This document shows, piece by piece, positions 8,982 through 17,626 of a stretch of DNA of 64,000 bases. Location: assembly GCF_031583595.1 (NCBI RefSeq), contig NZ_CP134145.1:4402001-4466000 (forward strand), written 5' to 3'. Position 1 is the stretch's first letter; each line of letters starts with the position of its first letter. The translations under genes and the position numbers were made by a program. The notes under the pieces were generated by a model that was given only the letters and a program-made list of their open reading frames with translations, had not been told where the DNA came from and did no database searches. This stretch comes from Thalassotalea psychrophila (GTDB taxonomy: Bacteria > Pseudomonadota > Gammaproteobacteria > Enterobacterales > Alteromonadaceae).

Positions 8982-9015
8982 AAAGGCTGTAAGATTAAAA
9001 TTTTACAGCCTTTTT
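8982..9015. terminator. Bidirectional rho-independent terminator between porin gene and gabT
   Basis: An 11-bp perfect stem AAAGGCTGTAA / TTACAGCCTTT (8982-8992 and 9003-9013) with a 10-base loop, followed by a T run on the plus strand and by TTTATTT-like sequence on the minus strand. It separates two convergent genes. Confidence 0.85.
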
Positions 9016-9028
9016 GATACTTATAGAG

Positions 9029-10309
9029 TTACTTAGCTACTGAAGCAAATAATTCAGTAAACTTGTCTAAACCTTCATTCGCTAATTCATCACTAATAGT
9101 TAATGCGGGTAGAAAACGTACCACGTTACTATAAAAACCACAGGCAAGAAGTACTAAACCATATTCAGCTGCTTTAGCAATTACAGCTTGTGTTAGTTCT
9201 GGATTTGGTTGTTCAAAATCACCTTCTTTAACTAATTCAATTGCAATCATTGAACCTTGATTTCTAACATCACCAATTAGCTTTGGAAATTGAGATTGTA
9301 ATTCAGTTAAACGTTGATTAAATAGTTCGCCAACTTGTACTGAACGATTCACCAGGTTTTCTTCTTTAATCACATCCAATACCGCCAACGCTGCAGCGCA
9401 AGCAACGGGTGAACCACCATAAGTACCACCTAAACCACCAGGCAATGGCGCATCCATGATTTCACTCTTACCAACAACCGCAGCAATAGGGAAACCACCA
9501 GCAATACCTTTGGCCATAGTCATTAAATCGGCTTCAACACCAGCATGTTCAAAACTGAACATTTTTCCGGTGCGGCCAAAGCCAGTTTGAATTTCATCAG
9601 CAATTAATACAATGCCATGTTGATCACAAATTTTACGTAATGCTTGCAAAAACTCTGGTGGTGCAGCATAAAATCCGCCTTCACCTTGCACTGGCTCAAC
9701 AATAATTGCAGCAACATCAGTAGCAGCAATATCTACTTTAAATAAGTTTTCTATCGCTTTTAAAGATGATTTAACTGAAACATCATGGCAATCCATTGGG
9801 AATGGTGCATGGAAGATATCACCAGGAAATGGACCAAATAAATTTTTATAAGGTAATATTTTACCCGTTAAAGCCATGGTTAAATTAGTGCGCCCGTGAA
9901 AGCCACCATTAAACGCAATAACACCACGACGACCAGTATGAGCACGAGCAATTTTAACGCAATTTTCTACAGCTTCAGCACCAGTAGATACAAATATTGC
10001 TTTTTTATCTGAGTCACCTGGCGCGATAGCAGTTAGTTTTTCAGCAAGTTCAACAGCAACTTCATATGGATTTACCATCACACAGGTATGACTAAATTTA
10101 TCAACTTGCGTCTTAACTGCAGCCACAACTTTAGGATGACTATGACCAGTATTACAAACAGCAATACCGGTGCCAAAGTCAATGTAACGTTTACCTTCAA
10201 CATCCCATAGTTCAGAGTTTACGGCACGTTCAACATACACTGGATACATGTTGCCCTGACCACGAGCTATTACTTTAGTTTTTCTGTCTTGTAATTGTTG
10301 ATTATTCAT
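9029..10309 (-). CDS. gabT: 4-aminobutyrate aminotransferase (GABA--2-oxoglutarate)
   Basis: A 426-residue class III PLP aminotransferase of GabT length and layout. Visible features are GTGIAVCNTGHSHPKVV near the N-terminus, the Gly-Ala PLP-phosphate region VSTGAEAVENCVKIAR, IADEIQTGFGRTG with the PLP-ring Asp, and the catalytic Lys in TMAKGIAGGFP (about residue 268). It transfers the amino group of GABA to 2-oxoglutarate, giving succinate semialdehyde for GabD. It follows gabD on the minus strand with 90 bases between; that gap contains two hairpins. An AGGTAAAG ribosome site precedes the start. The GABA source is probably the polyamine operon at 24.8-29.6 kb. Confidence 0.93.
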   Translation of the reverse strand: MNNQQLQDRKTKVIARGQGNMYPVYVERAVNSELWDVEGKRYIDFGTGIAVCNTGHSHPKVVAAVKTQVDKFSHTCVMVNPYEVAVELAEKLTAIAPGDSDKKAIFVSTGAEAVENCVKIARAHTGRRGVIAFNGGFHGRTNLTMALTGKILPYKNLFGPFPGDIFHAPFPMDCHDVSVKSSLKAIENLFKVDIAATDVAAIIVEPVQGEGGFYAAPPEFLQALRKICDQHGIVLIADEIQTGFGRTGKMFSFEHAGVEADLMTMAKGIAGGFPIAAVVGKSEIMDAPLPGGLGGTYGGSPVACAAALAVLDVIKEENLVNRSVQVGELFNQRLTELQSQFPKLIGDVRNQGSMIAIELVKEGDFEQPNPELTQAVIAKAAEYGLVLLACGFYSNVVRFLPALTISDELANEGLDKFTELFASVAK

Positions 10310-10337
10310 TATCTTTACCTATTCTAAATCTATTTAA

Positions 10338-10385
10338 AGCTAGTGTTTAACACTAGCTATTTTCTACTCCGTCATAAATTGACGG
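10338..10385 (-). other. Two hairpins in the gabD-gabT intercistronic gap
   Basis: AGCTAGTGTT (10338-10347) pairs perfectly with AACACTAGCT (10349-10358), and CCGTCA (10369-10374) pairs with TGACGG (10380-10385). Both lie between the gabD stop and the gabT ribosome site. Neither is followed by a strong T run on the minus strand, so RNA processing, mRNA stability or partial attenuation is as likely as termination. Confidence 0.5.
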
Positions 10386-10399
10386 TTATTAGCAGCGAG

Positions 10400-11857
10400 C
10401 TATTTATCAATTCCACCCATGCACAAGTACTTTATTTCCATATAGTCATCTAAACCATATTTAGAGCCTTCACGGCCACTACCTGACTGTTTTACACCGC
10501 CAAAAGGCGCTGCTGCATTTGAAATAATGCCTTCATTAATGCCTACCATGCCAAATTCTAAACCTTCGGCGACACGCCAAACACGACCAATATCGCGAGT
10601 GTAAAAGTAAGCAGCTAGGCCGTATTCGCTATCATTAGCCATCGCGAGTGCATCGCTTTCATCATTAAAAGCAATAATTGGTGATACCGGGCCAAAAATT
10701 TCGTTACAAGCAATTGGCATATCATTTGTTACGTTAGTTAAAATTGTTGGTTGGTAATAATTCTCACCAAGATGATGACCTTCACCGCCCGCAACCAAAG
10801 TTGCGCCTGCAGCAATCGATGCAGTAACCAACTTATCAACATCAGCAACGGCTGAAGATGAAATCATTGGGCCAATAGTTATCCCTTGTTCTAATCCGTT
10901 GCCTATTTCTAATGCGGCTACAGCTTGGCTGAATTTTTCAGTGAATTCAGCCAAAACGCCTTGCTGAACAAAAATTCTATTAGTGCAGACACAAGTTTGA
11001 CCGGCATTACGATATTTAGAGACCATCGCTCCTTGTACTGCCGCATCTATATCAGCATCATCAAACACGATAAATGGCGCGTTACCACCAAGTTCCATCG
11101 ATACTTTTTTAACCGTTGTTGCGCATTGCTCAATTAGCATTTTTCCAACCGGCGTAGAGCCAGTAAAAGTGAACTTGGCAATATCAGGATGTTGAGTAAG
11201 TACTTTCCCAATACCACGCGCATCCATACCGACCACGACATTAAATACACCAGCAGGGATACCAGCTCTTTCCGCAAGTTCAGCCATGGCTAATGCTGAC
11301 AGTGGCGTTTGCGTTGCCGGACGAACGACAAATGTACATCCTGCTGCCAATGCTGCAGCAGCCTTACGAGCTATCATTGCATTTGGAAAGTTCCATGGCG
11401 TTATTGAAGCAACAACACCTACAGGTTGTTTGATCACCACAATGCGTTTATCACCTGCTGGACCTGGAATTGTATCCCCGTAAACACGCTTACCTTCTTC
11501 AGCAAACCATTCAATAAAGGCTGCGCCATAGGCGATTTCACCTTTAGCTTCTGCTAATGGCTTACCTTGCTCTAAAGTTAAAATTCGACCTAAATCATCT
11601 TGATGCTGCATCATTAAATTGAACCAATTACGCAATAACGTCGCTCTTTCATTGGCAGATTTCGCTGACCACGACTTTAATGCGCCTTTTGCAGCTTTAA
11701 CTGCAAGCTCTGTTTCAGCAATACCCGCATCACTAACCTTAGCAACTTCTTCACCGGTGGCAGGGTTAGTAACTGGAAACGACGATTCGCTGCTGTGCCA
11801 ACTGCCATTAATGTATGAAAAAGGTTTTAGTAAATGCTGATCTTGTAACTGCTGCAT
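10400..11857 (-). CDS. gabD: NAD(P)-dependent succinate-semialdehyde dehydrogenase
   Basis: A 485-residue aldehyde dehydrogenase from the ATG at 11857. The frame opens four codons earlier at a TTG, but the GGAG six bases before ATG 11857 is the ribosome site and overlaps that TTG, so the ATG is chosen. Seen are [15 protein letters not shown], the coenzyme-binding FTGSTPVGK, the catalytic Glu in [10 protein letters not shown] and the catalytic Cys in [11 protein letters not shown]. The last has the extra Cys typical of GabD. It oxidises succinate semialdehyde to succinate. It leads the gabD-gabT unit and is divergent from a LysR gene. Confidence 0.92.
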   Translation of the reverse strand: MQQLQDQHLLKPFSYINGSWHSSESSFPVTNPATGEEVAKVSDAGIAETELAVKAAKGALKSWSAKSANERATLLRNWFNLMMQHQDDLGRILTLEQGKPLAEAKGEIAYGAAFIEWFAEEGKRVYGDTIPGPAGDKRIVVIKQPVGVVASITPWNFPNAMIARKAAAALAAGCTFVVRPATQTPLSALAMAELAERAGIPAGVFNVVVGMDARGIGKVLTQHPDIAKFTFTGSTPVGKMLIEQCATTVKKVSMELGGNAPFIVFDDADIDAAVQGAMVSKYRNAGQTCVCTNRIFVQQGVLAEFTEKFSQAVAALEIGNGLEQGITIGPMISSSAVADVDKLVTASIAAGATLVAGGEGHHLGENYYQPTILTNVTNDMPIACNEIFGPVSPIIAFNDESDALAMANDSEYGLAAYFYTRDIGRVWRVAEGLEFGMVGINEGIISNAAAPFGGVKQSGSGREGSKYGLDDYMEIKYLCMGGIDK

Positions 11858-11955
11858 GTTTGTCTCCAACGATTCTTTATTTTATCTATTGAATAACAAA
11901 TCGAACTAATGTTAAATACTAAACATTAAACCTTTAGTTTGAAGTAGGTAAAACT

Positions 11956-12876
11956 TTGAGTAATACGTCAATTATTCCAAAACCGATAGCAGAATACGAT
12001 TTACGTTTATTACGTATTTTTGTTTCTGTGGTTGAGCATGGCGGCTTTGCTGCTGCAGAAGTTGCATTAGGTATCACTCGCTCAACCATCAGCGTGCACA
12101 TGTCAAATCTTGAAACGCGAATGAAACTGAAGCTTTGTTTGCGTGGTAGAGGTGGTTTTTCTCTTACTGAAGAAGGACAAGAGGTTTATCATGCGGTTAT
12201 CAACTTATTTGAGTCATTAAATGACTTTTCGTTGTATGTTGGCACTCTGGGAAAAGAGCTCAGTGGTGAAATTGTTATCCTCTGTGCCGATCAACTCGAC
12301 ACCAAACGACAACAAAAACTAGCCAAGGTCATTCGTCACATTCATGACAACGCACCAAATTTACATATTGTTTTAGATGGAGATTCAATTTCAAATATTG
12401 AGAAATCATTATTAAAGGATAAAGCGCACATTGGCCTTTTTCCAGGTTATCAACAAATTGAAGGTCTTAACTACACGCCAATCTATAGTGAGCCCATTTA
12501 TTTATGTTGCGGAAAAGAACACCCATTTTTTGATAAAGTTGACAGCCAGATAACTGACGCAGATTTGGCAGAAGTTGCCGCAATTCATCCAGGTATTGAT
12601 ATTGATGATTCAGGTCGTAAGCAACTGCAAAAGCTAAATCTTGATGCTAAGGCTTATCAGTTTGATACTCGTAAAGCGATGATTTTATCCGGTCACTATA
12701 TTGGCTTTATGTCACAGAGTTACATTCAAGATGAATTAAACCAAGGTCAAATCAGGTTGATCCAACCCAGTACACGAACCTATCAATTCAAATTATCTAT
12801 GGTACACAAAAAAGTGCCCAGAGAAGTGAATAAAGTTAAGCTTTTAAAACAAGCCTTTACTCAAGTGTTTAGCTAG
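11956..12876 (+). CDS. LysR family transcriptional regulator (probable gab regulator)
   Basis: A 306-residue LysR-type protein. An N-terminal winged helix-turn-helix (about residues 14-72, LRLLRIFVSVVEHGGFAAAE and TRSTISVHMSNLE) is followed by a periplasmic-binding-protein-like effector domain (about 100-300). The start is TTG 11956, with AGG seven bases upstream. It is transcribed divergently from gabD across a 98-base gap, the classic arrangement for a LysR regulator of its neighbour. Control of gabDT, with GABA or succinate semialdehyde as effector, is inference. Its 3' end overlaps the convergent 46-residue micro-ORF by four bases. Confidence 0.85.
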   Translation: MSNTSIIPKPIAEYDLRLLRIFVSVVEHGGFAAAEVALGITRSTISVHMSNLETRMKLKLCLRGRGGFSLTEEGQEVYHAVINLFESLNDFSLYVGTLGKELSGEIVILCADQLDTKRQQKLAKVIRHIHDNAPNLHIVLDGDSISNIEKSLLKDKAHIGLFPGYQQIEGLNYTPIYSEPIYLCCGKEHPFFDKVDSQITDADLAEVAAIHPGIDIDDSGRKQLQKLNLDAKAYQFDTRKAMILSGHYIGFMSQSYIQDELNQGQIRLIQPSTRTYQFKLSMVHKKVPREVNKVKLLKQAFTQVFS

Positions 12877-13013
12877 TTATAACCTCGGACATAACTGGCT
12901 GTTACCTCGCTATCATTAGAGTCGTCATCATCTATAATTTCAGAGGTATAAATTAACGAATTTTTGTTTTCAGGTTCTAATAAGTTTTCAGTTTCATTAT
13001 CTAATGTATTCAT
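12873..13013 (-). CDS. 46-residue acidic micro-ORF ending in YVRGYN
   Basis: An ATG at 13011-13013 opens 46 codons. The product is strongly acidic (a run of four Asp near residue 28) and ends SEVTASYVRGYN. No membrane segment or signal peptide is visible and the ribosome site is weak. What supports it is a second, unlinked 49-residue ORF at 39469-39618 that ends SECYVLGYN, with a similarly acidic Asn-rich body. The shared C-terminus suggests a family of small peptides (RiPP-like precursor, regulator or degradation-tag-like signal). I do not recognise it and no function is claimed. Confidence 0.5.
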   Translation of the reverse strand: MNTLDNETENLLEPENKNSLIYTSEIIDDDDSNDSEVTASYVRGYN

Positions 13014-13149
13014 AATAATCAACTTAATTCATTCTTACTTAATGATGAGAGTCTTAACATTTAACAATCATTTTTATTCACCTTAAATACAAACATATCA
13101 ATCTGATGTTTGAAGTCAATAAAACTTTCTGATGTTATCATTTATAAAA

Positions 13150-13365
13150 CTATCGTTTTTGATTGAACCTAGAGAAAAGTATAAATGAAACCAATAAACC
13201 AACGATTAGAACTAATATAGTTATTTTATCTCGATGTAAGGTTTCTGGAATCCAGATTTGATGCTTTTCTAGTAAAAAAAGTAAATACATAGAAAGCACA
13301 CAAGGGGCAAGTGCGATTGCATTTTTAAAGATAAACATCATTCTGGATTTCAAGTCGTTTAACAT
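13150..13365 (-). CDS. Small hypothetical membrane protein
   Basis: A 71-residue ORF with two hydrophobic segments (about 12-31 and 47-64) and a positively charged C-terminus (RFNQKR). No family is recognised. The ribosome-binding site is weak (TTTCTT region). It lies between the YVRGYN micro-ORF and a divergent membrane protein gene. Composition and the two clean membrane segments favour a real gene, but it could be spurious. Confidence 0.4.
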   Translation of the reverse strand: MLNDLKSRMMFIFKNAIALAPCVLSMYLLFLLEKHQIWIPETLHRDKITILVLIVGLLVSFILFSRFNQKR

Positions 13366-13516
13366 AAGAAAGTGCTAATATTTAACGTAATAAATGAATT
13401 TTAGAATTAATTTACATGTACTACTATACCCAAATAGGAGTATATAAATTGTACAAAGCGTGAGGGTACAATAACTGATAATAAACTAGATCTTTCCTTT
13501 ATTTGAATAATAAAAT

Positions 13517-14407
13517 ATGAGCATAGATATAAAGCAACTACTCAAAAATAAAGTTATTAATGAATGGCACCTGTTTTTCCTTCTATCTGTGCCACTTTCC
13601 ATCATTATTCTTTTCGCTATGATGGCGTCTGACTTATCAACAGGGGCTGGAGTCTCTCATATGATAGGGTATTCGGTTAAGTGGGCAATCCCATTCATCT
13701 ATATACTTGTCGCAGCGTCTTCTGTTCATACCCTATTTCCAAGTCCATTTTCAATGTGGCTGATGCGTAATCAAAAATATATCGGTTTGTGTTTTGCAGT
13801 AATGATGGCCTGGCAAGCGCTATTTATTTTTATCGTCTCGACCTTTTTACGTGATTACTATTTTGAAGAAATTTATTTATTTCGAGATGAACTTGAAGGT
13901 ACTATCGGCTACATTCTTTTAACCGCTATGGTGGTAACTTCATTTCAATTGGGTCGAAAATTCGTTGATACAATGCAGTGGAAACTTGTGCACAAAGTCG
14001 GGGTGTATTTTCTCTGGGCTTATCCATTTAGCGTGTACTGGTGGAATCTTACTTATGCAGAGCCAAGGGCTATTGATTATATCTTCTATTGGGCTGGCTT
14101 TATTGCCTTTGTATTTAGAATTGCCGCTTGGGGTAAAAATCGTCAGCAATGGTCACAAACAAATATGCCCGAGAGTGTCACTCCAATTGTATTCAAACTT
14201 CTGGGAAGTGCCCTTATCATCTGTGGATGTGTTGCCTCGGCAACAGGTTTTTATTGGCAAAATTCTGTGACCACCTTTTTAACCGCTCCACCATGGTCAG
14301 CCGAATTCGAACTTTGGCTGCCTTTTTGGCCATTAGAGCCATTTCTTTCTATATTTTCCATTGCTTTGGGCACATTGTTCTTAACAAAGATCAATGACAG
14401 CAAATAA
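13517..14407 (+). CDS. Multi-pass membrane protein, possibly ferric-reductase-like (YedZ/MsrQ-like fold)
   Basis: A 296-residue protein with about seven hydrophobic segments. The order of motifs resembles ferric-reductase-like membrane domains, with a His near the end of the second segment (SSVHTLFPSPFSMWLMRNQ) and another in a loop-helix (FVDTMQWKLVHKVGVYFLW). These could be haem b ligands. The C-terminal third (after about residue 215) adds two more membrane segments not seen in MsrQ. No partner oxidoreductase is adjacent. The assignment is from pattern only, so the name is tentative. Confidence 0.45.
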   Translation: MSIDIKQLLKNKVINEWHLFFLLSVPLSIIILFAMMASDLSTGAGVSHMIGYSVKWAIPFIYILVAASSVHTLFPSPFSMWLMRNQKYIGLCFAVMMAWQALFIFIVSTFLRDYYFEEIYLFRDELEGTIGYILLTAMVVTSFQLGRKFVDTMQWKLVHKVGVYFLWAYPFSVYWWNLTYAEPRAIDYIFYWAGFIAFVFRIAAWGKNRQQWSQTNMPESVTPIVFKLLGSALIICGCVASATGFYWQNSVTTFLTAPPWSAEFELWLPFWPLEPFLSIFSIALGTLFLTKINDSK

Positions 14408-14431
14408 TGTAATTGGTATTGTCTATGGCGT

Positions 14432-15271
14432 TCAGTGAATATTAGCTGCTTTTACCGCGTCCATATAGGTTCTAGAAACTGGCACCTGCAATTCATTATT
14501 TACTAACAAAAACACTTTGCGGCCATCTTTTTCTAATTTTGTTACCGCACTTAGACTAACCCACCAAGAGCGATGAGTTTGCAATCCTTGAAAATCAGCT
14601 AGCATTTCCAGAGCATCTTTGAAGCGCATTAATAATAAGTGATGACCTTTATCGGTGTAAACCTTTAGGTAGTGATCAGACATTTCTAAACAGAATAATT
14701 CTCCACGTTTTTCAACGGGTAGCAGCGCCATAAACGTTTCAAACTTTTGATCAATTTTAGCGCTGGCCTGTGTTTTTTGCTCATCAATAAGTTTTTCTGA
14801 TTGTACTAATTTGTCATTTTGGTACTTTATATAATCTTTAACCATACCGATGAACGTTAGCAGGCCACCGATAACAATTACTTTTGGTAAGACTTTAAAA
14901 AAGTCTTCGCCATAGCTTATTGGGACATTAAAAAATAAATTTACCAATAAAAGGACGACAAAACTCATCAACACACTGGCAATCGATGTTGAAATAGCCA
15001 CTCGTAGCCAATGCATGGAAAGCCATTTAGATAACAACAATTCACCTAAATGACCGCATGGCATATAAATAAAATAGCCCGACAAACAAGTCACTAACCA
15101 ATAGGCGATAGACCATTGCAAGGGTATTTCTGCCATTCCAAACGGCGATAAAAAGCCTAAGATAAGCCCAACAACCGAGACAGTAACTATGTCATTTATA
15201 AGGCTTGATTTTCTTACTCTACGGTTTATCTGTTGATTTTTCTGGTTTATTTCACGATTCGTCAATGACAC
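14432..15271 (-). CDS. LytTR-domain transcriptional regulator with membrane-spanning N-terminus
   Basis: A 279-residue protein. Four hydrophobic segments occupy about residues 27-155, then a short charged linker likely to form a coiled coil (about 155-175). A C-terminal LytTR DNA-binding domain (about 185-275) follows, with FCLEMSDHYLKVYTDKGHHLL and the signature THRSWWVSLSAVTKLEKDGRKVFL. Such membrane-bound LytTR proteins sense a membrane or redox signal and bind DNA directly. It is divergent from the DUF2141/carotenoid oxygenase pair. Two copies of TAAGCAATTG 31 bases apart in the shared gap are candidate binding sites. Confidence 0.85.
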   Translation of the reverse strand: MSLTNREINQKNQQINRRVRKSSLINDIVTVSVVGLILGFLSPFGMAEIPLQWSIAYWLVTCLSGYFIYMPCGHLGELLLSKWLSMHWLRVAISTSIASVLMSFVVLLLVNLFFNVPISYGEDFFKVLPKVIVIGGLLTFIGMVKDYIKYQNDKLVQSEKLIDEQKTQASAKIDQKFETFMALLPVEKRGELFCLEMSDHYLKVYTDKGHHLLLMRFKDALEMLADFQGLQTHRSWWVSLSAVTKLEKDGRKVFLLVNNELQVPVSRTYMDAVKAANIH

Positions 15272-15366
15272 CCAATCCTTAAACGCGCATTTTGCGAATT
15301 CTTTTACCTACTTTACGAAACATCGCTGTTTATTTTAATACAGTCATTCTATCGTCTTTTCAGTGT

Positions 15367-15407
15367 TAAGCAATTGTTAATAACACAAGCAAACAGCTAA
15401 GCAATTG
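15367..15407. promoter_or_regulatory. Direct repeat TAAGCAATTG x2, candidate LytTR operator
   Basis: The identical 10-mer TAAGCAATTG occurs at 15367-15376 and 15398-15407, a period of 31 bases (three helical turns). It is 35 bases upstream of the DUF2141 start and lies in the gap shared with the divergent LytTR gene. LytTR proteins typically bind paired direct repeats, which makes this the best operator candidate. Confidence 0.4.
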
Positions 15408-15441
15408 CATTTTTAACTCAACAAAAAACGAGGAATTAATT

Positions 15442-15882
15442 ATGAAAAATATTTCAACACTTATTGCCACAGTCGCCATTAGTTCATTAAGCACCCAAGC
15501 GGTAGCTAATGAGATTGAATTTAATATCTCTGGTATTGACCTAGAAAACAGTGCATCGAATAAAATATATGTGCAGCTGTTTAAAGGTGAAGAAAACTAT
15601 ACCAAGGGTAAAGCCGAAGTTGCCTTAATAACAAAATCAAGTAATGGCAGTGCCACTATCACCTTTAATGACATCGATCAGGGCGACTATGCTCTGCGCT
15701 TTTTTCACGACCAAAACGATAATGGCAAACTGGAAACCAATTTGTTTGGCATGCCAGTTGAAGGCTTTGGTTTTTCCAACAATGCCAAGCCAAATTTTGG
15801 CCCGGTGAGTTATCAACAAATTAAGTTCACCGTTAACGAAGAACAAGGCAAAGTGATTAATGCCAGTACAGTAATTTACTAA
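15442..15882 (+). CDS. DUF2141 domain-containing secreted protein
   Basis: A 146-residue protein with a signal peptide cleaved near residue 22 (AVA-NE). The DUF2141 pattern IYVQLFKGEENYTKG ... GDYALRFFHDQNDNGKLETNLFGMPVEGFGFSNNA is clear and includes the conserved D-x-N-x-N-G-K-L segment. DUF2141 proteins are small periplasmic or outer-membrane-associated beta-sandwich proteins of unknown role. An AGGAA ribosome site precedes the ATG. It lies 31 bases before the carotenoid oxygenase gene on the same strand and probably shares its promoter. DUF2141 next to carotenoid-related genes is a known association in marine bacteria, as I recall it. Confidence 0.85.
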   Translation: MKNISTLIATVAISSLSTQAVANEIEFNISGIDLENSASNKIYVQLFKGEENYTKGKAEVALITKSSNGSATITFNDIDQGDYALRFFHDQNDNGKLETNLFGMPVEGFGFSNNAKPNFGPVSYQQIKFTVNEEQGKVINASTVIY

Positions 15883-15913
15883 GCAACGAACATAACTAAA
15901 TTGGAGACAGATT

Positions 15914-17473
15914 ATGCAACGCAGAGAATTACTTAAAGGTATTGGTGCTGTTGGTGCCACCATTGGAGTCGGCGGGTTGCTAGTTAACGGTACACTAACT
16001 GCTTCGGCAACAGAAACTAGCGCAAGCAAACTTCCGGTAAATTATAAGCAATTATTTAATCAAGCCTTGGCAAATGATCCTGACCTGATTGGTTTTGCCA
16101 ATGTAGAGAATAATTTTTCCAAACAAGCGCTTACCGTTGAAGGTGTTATTCCAAAAGATATCAATGGCACCTTTTTACGCAATGGTCCCGGCAAACACGA
16201 ACGCGGCGAATTACGCTATAAACATTTGTTCGAAGGCGATGGCATGCTGCAAAGCTTTACTATTGCCGATGGAAAAATTAGCCACTACGGTAAATTTATT
16301 AATACTCCTAAATTTTCACAAGAACAAAGCGCACAGAAATTTTTGTATTCTGGCCCCGACACTCACATAAATAACGCTCTGCCGGTTTCAAGCGCGGACA
16401 TGATAAATACCGCTAATACTAATGTTATTAGTGTTGGTGATGACCTATGGGCGTTATGGGAAGCAGGAAGCCCTACTCGCGTAAACGCGGAAACATTAGA
16501 GTACCAACAGCAAATCAATTTGGGTGAAAATAGTAAATATGCCAGTAGCTTAAATGGTTTGCCATTTTCTGCCCACCCTAAGATTGAAGCAAATGGCGAT
16601 ATATGGAATTTTGGTTTAAACCCATCAGGTCATATCGTGCTTTATCATTTATCCGCCAATGGACAGATGAAAAACGTTGGTATTGTCGATGCAAAATACA
16701 AAGGTGGTATGTTGCATGATTTTTTAATGACCGAGAAACATCTGTTATTAATATTACCATCATTAACCACATCCGCTAGCACCAGCAAAGAACAGCAAGG
16801 TTATTTCTCTCGCATTGGTTTTAACAAAAATCAAGCTATGCGGGTATTGGTGGTTAACAAAGATGATTTAACCATAAGTAAACAATTTGAATTGCCTGCC
16901 GGCTTTGCGTTTCATTATGGCAATGCCTGGGAAGAATCCAATGGCACTATTCATTTTGATGCCAGTTTATACCCAAATATCGACGTATTGCATAATTTAT
17001 CAAAGGTGATGATGGGTGAAATAAACAATGCCAATGTAGATGCTAAAATGGCGCTATTTACTCTTTATCCAAATGGCAAAGCAACTCAGGCAGTGCTTGA
17101 GCAAAATAGCGAATTCCCGCGAGTTTGCGATCACCTGGTTGGACAGAAATATCAGCAGCTTTACCATCTGTCATCAAATCATAACAGTTTATGGAGTGAT
17201 TCGGTTTGTCGCTTCGAGGTAAGCTCAGGGATCGAGGATAAGTTTGATTTTGGCAAAGACTTTTTAGTCGAAGAGCACATTACTGTTTGCCCAAAAAACA
17301 AAGAAGGCAGCGGGTATTTAATTGGTACTGCGTTACATGTGCCAAGTAAACGCACTTGCCTGAACATTTTTCAAGCCAATAACCTCGCGCAAGGACCAAT
17401 ATGCAGAGCTTGGCTACCTTATCATTTGCCTTTAGGGTTTCATGGCAGTTTTAAAGCCAATCATATTGGGTAA
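15914..17473 (+). CDS. Carotenoid (apocarotenoid) cleavage oxygenase family protein
   Basis: A 519-residue protein with a Tat-type leader (Arg-Arg at residues 3-4, then a hydrophobic stretch to about 30), so it is likely exported folded. The RPE65/CCD family start is INGTFLRNGPG followed by HLFEGDGMLQSF. The four iron-ligand His candidates lie in SAHPKIEANGDIW, GMLHDFLMTEKHLL, FHYGNAWEE and the very C-terminal GFHGSFKANH. The enzyme would cleave a C=C bond in carotenoids, apocarotenoids or related lignin-type stilbenes; the substrate cannot be told. A GGAGA ribosome site precedes the ATG. Confidence 0.88.
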   Translation: MQRRELLKGIGAVGATIGVGGLLVNGTLTASATETSASKLPVNYKQLFNQALANDPDLIGFANVENNFSKQALTVEGVIPKDINGTFLRNGPGKHERGELRYKHLFEGDGMLQSFTIADGKISHYGKFINTPKFSQEQSAQKFLYSGPDTHINNALPVSSADMINTANTNVISVGDDLWALWEAGSPTRVNAETLEYQQQINLGENSKYASSLNGLPFSAHPKIEANGDIWNFGLNPSGHIVLYHLSANGQMKNVGIVDAKYKGGMLHDFLMTEKHLLLILPSLTTSASTSKEQQGYFSRIGFNKNQAMRVLVVNKDDLTISKQFELPAGFAFHYGNAWEESNGTIHFDASLYPNIDVLHNLSKVMMGEINNANVDAKMALFTLYPNGKATQAVLEQNSEFPRVCDHLVGQKYQQLYHLSSNHNSLWSDSVCRFEVSSGIEDKFDFGKDFLVEEHITVCPKNKEGSGYLIGTALHVPSKRTCLNIFQANNLAQGPICRAWLPYHLPLGFHGSFKANHIG

Positions 17474-17531
17474 TAACCAACTAAACTTGGTGACATTATG
17501 AAAGGCTGACACATGTGATATTAAAAGTTCC

Positions 17532-17546
17532 TACCCTAACAGGGTA
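17532..17546. promoter_or_regulatory. Palindrome TACCCTAACAGGGTA upstream of the sulfatase gene
   Basis: A perfect 6-bp inverted repeat with a 3-base centre, 80 bases before the sulfatase ATG. It resembles, but is not identical in spacing to, the AGGGGAT operators of the LuxR-type regulon (4-base centre). It could be a regulator site for the sulfatase gene. Confidence 0.3.
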
Positions 17547-17626
17547 TACATTTGGTGGTTATATTCTTTTAACCTATTGAGATTAAAAGTTAAAATTTGT
17601 CCATGTGACCATCAAAGGAAACGACT

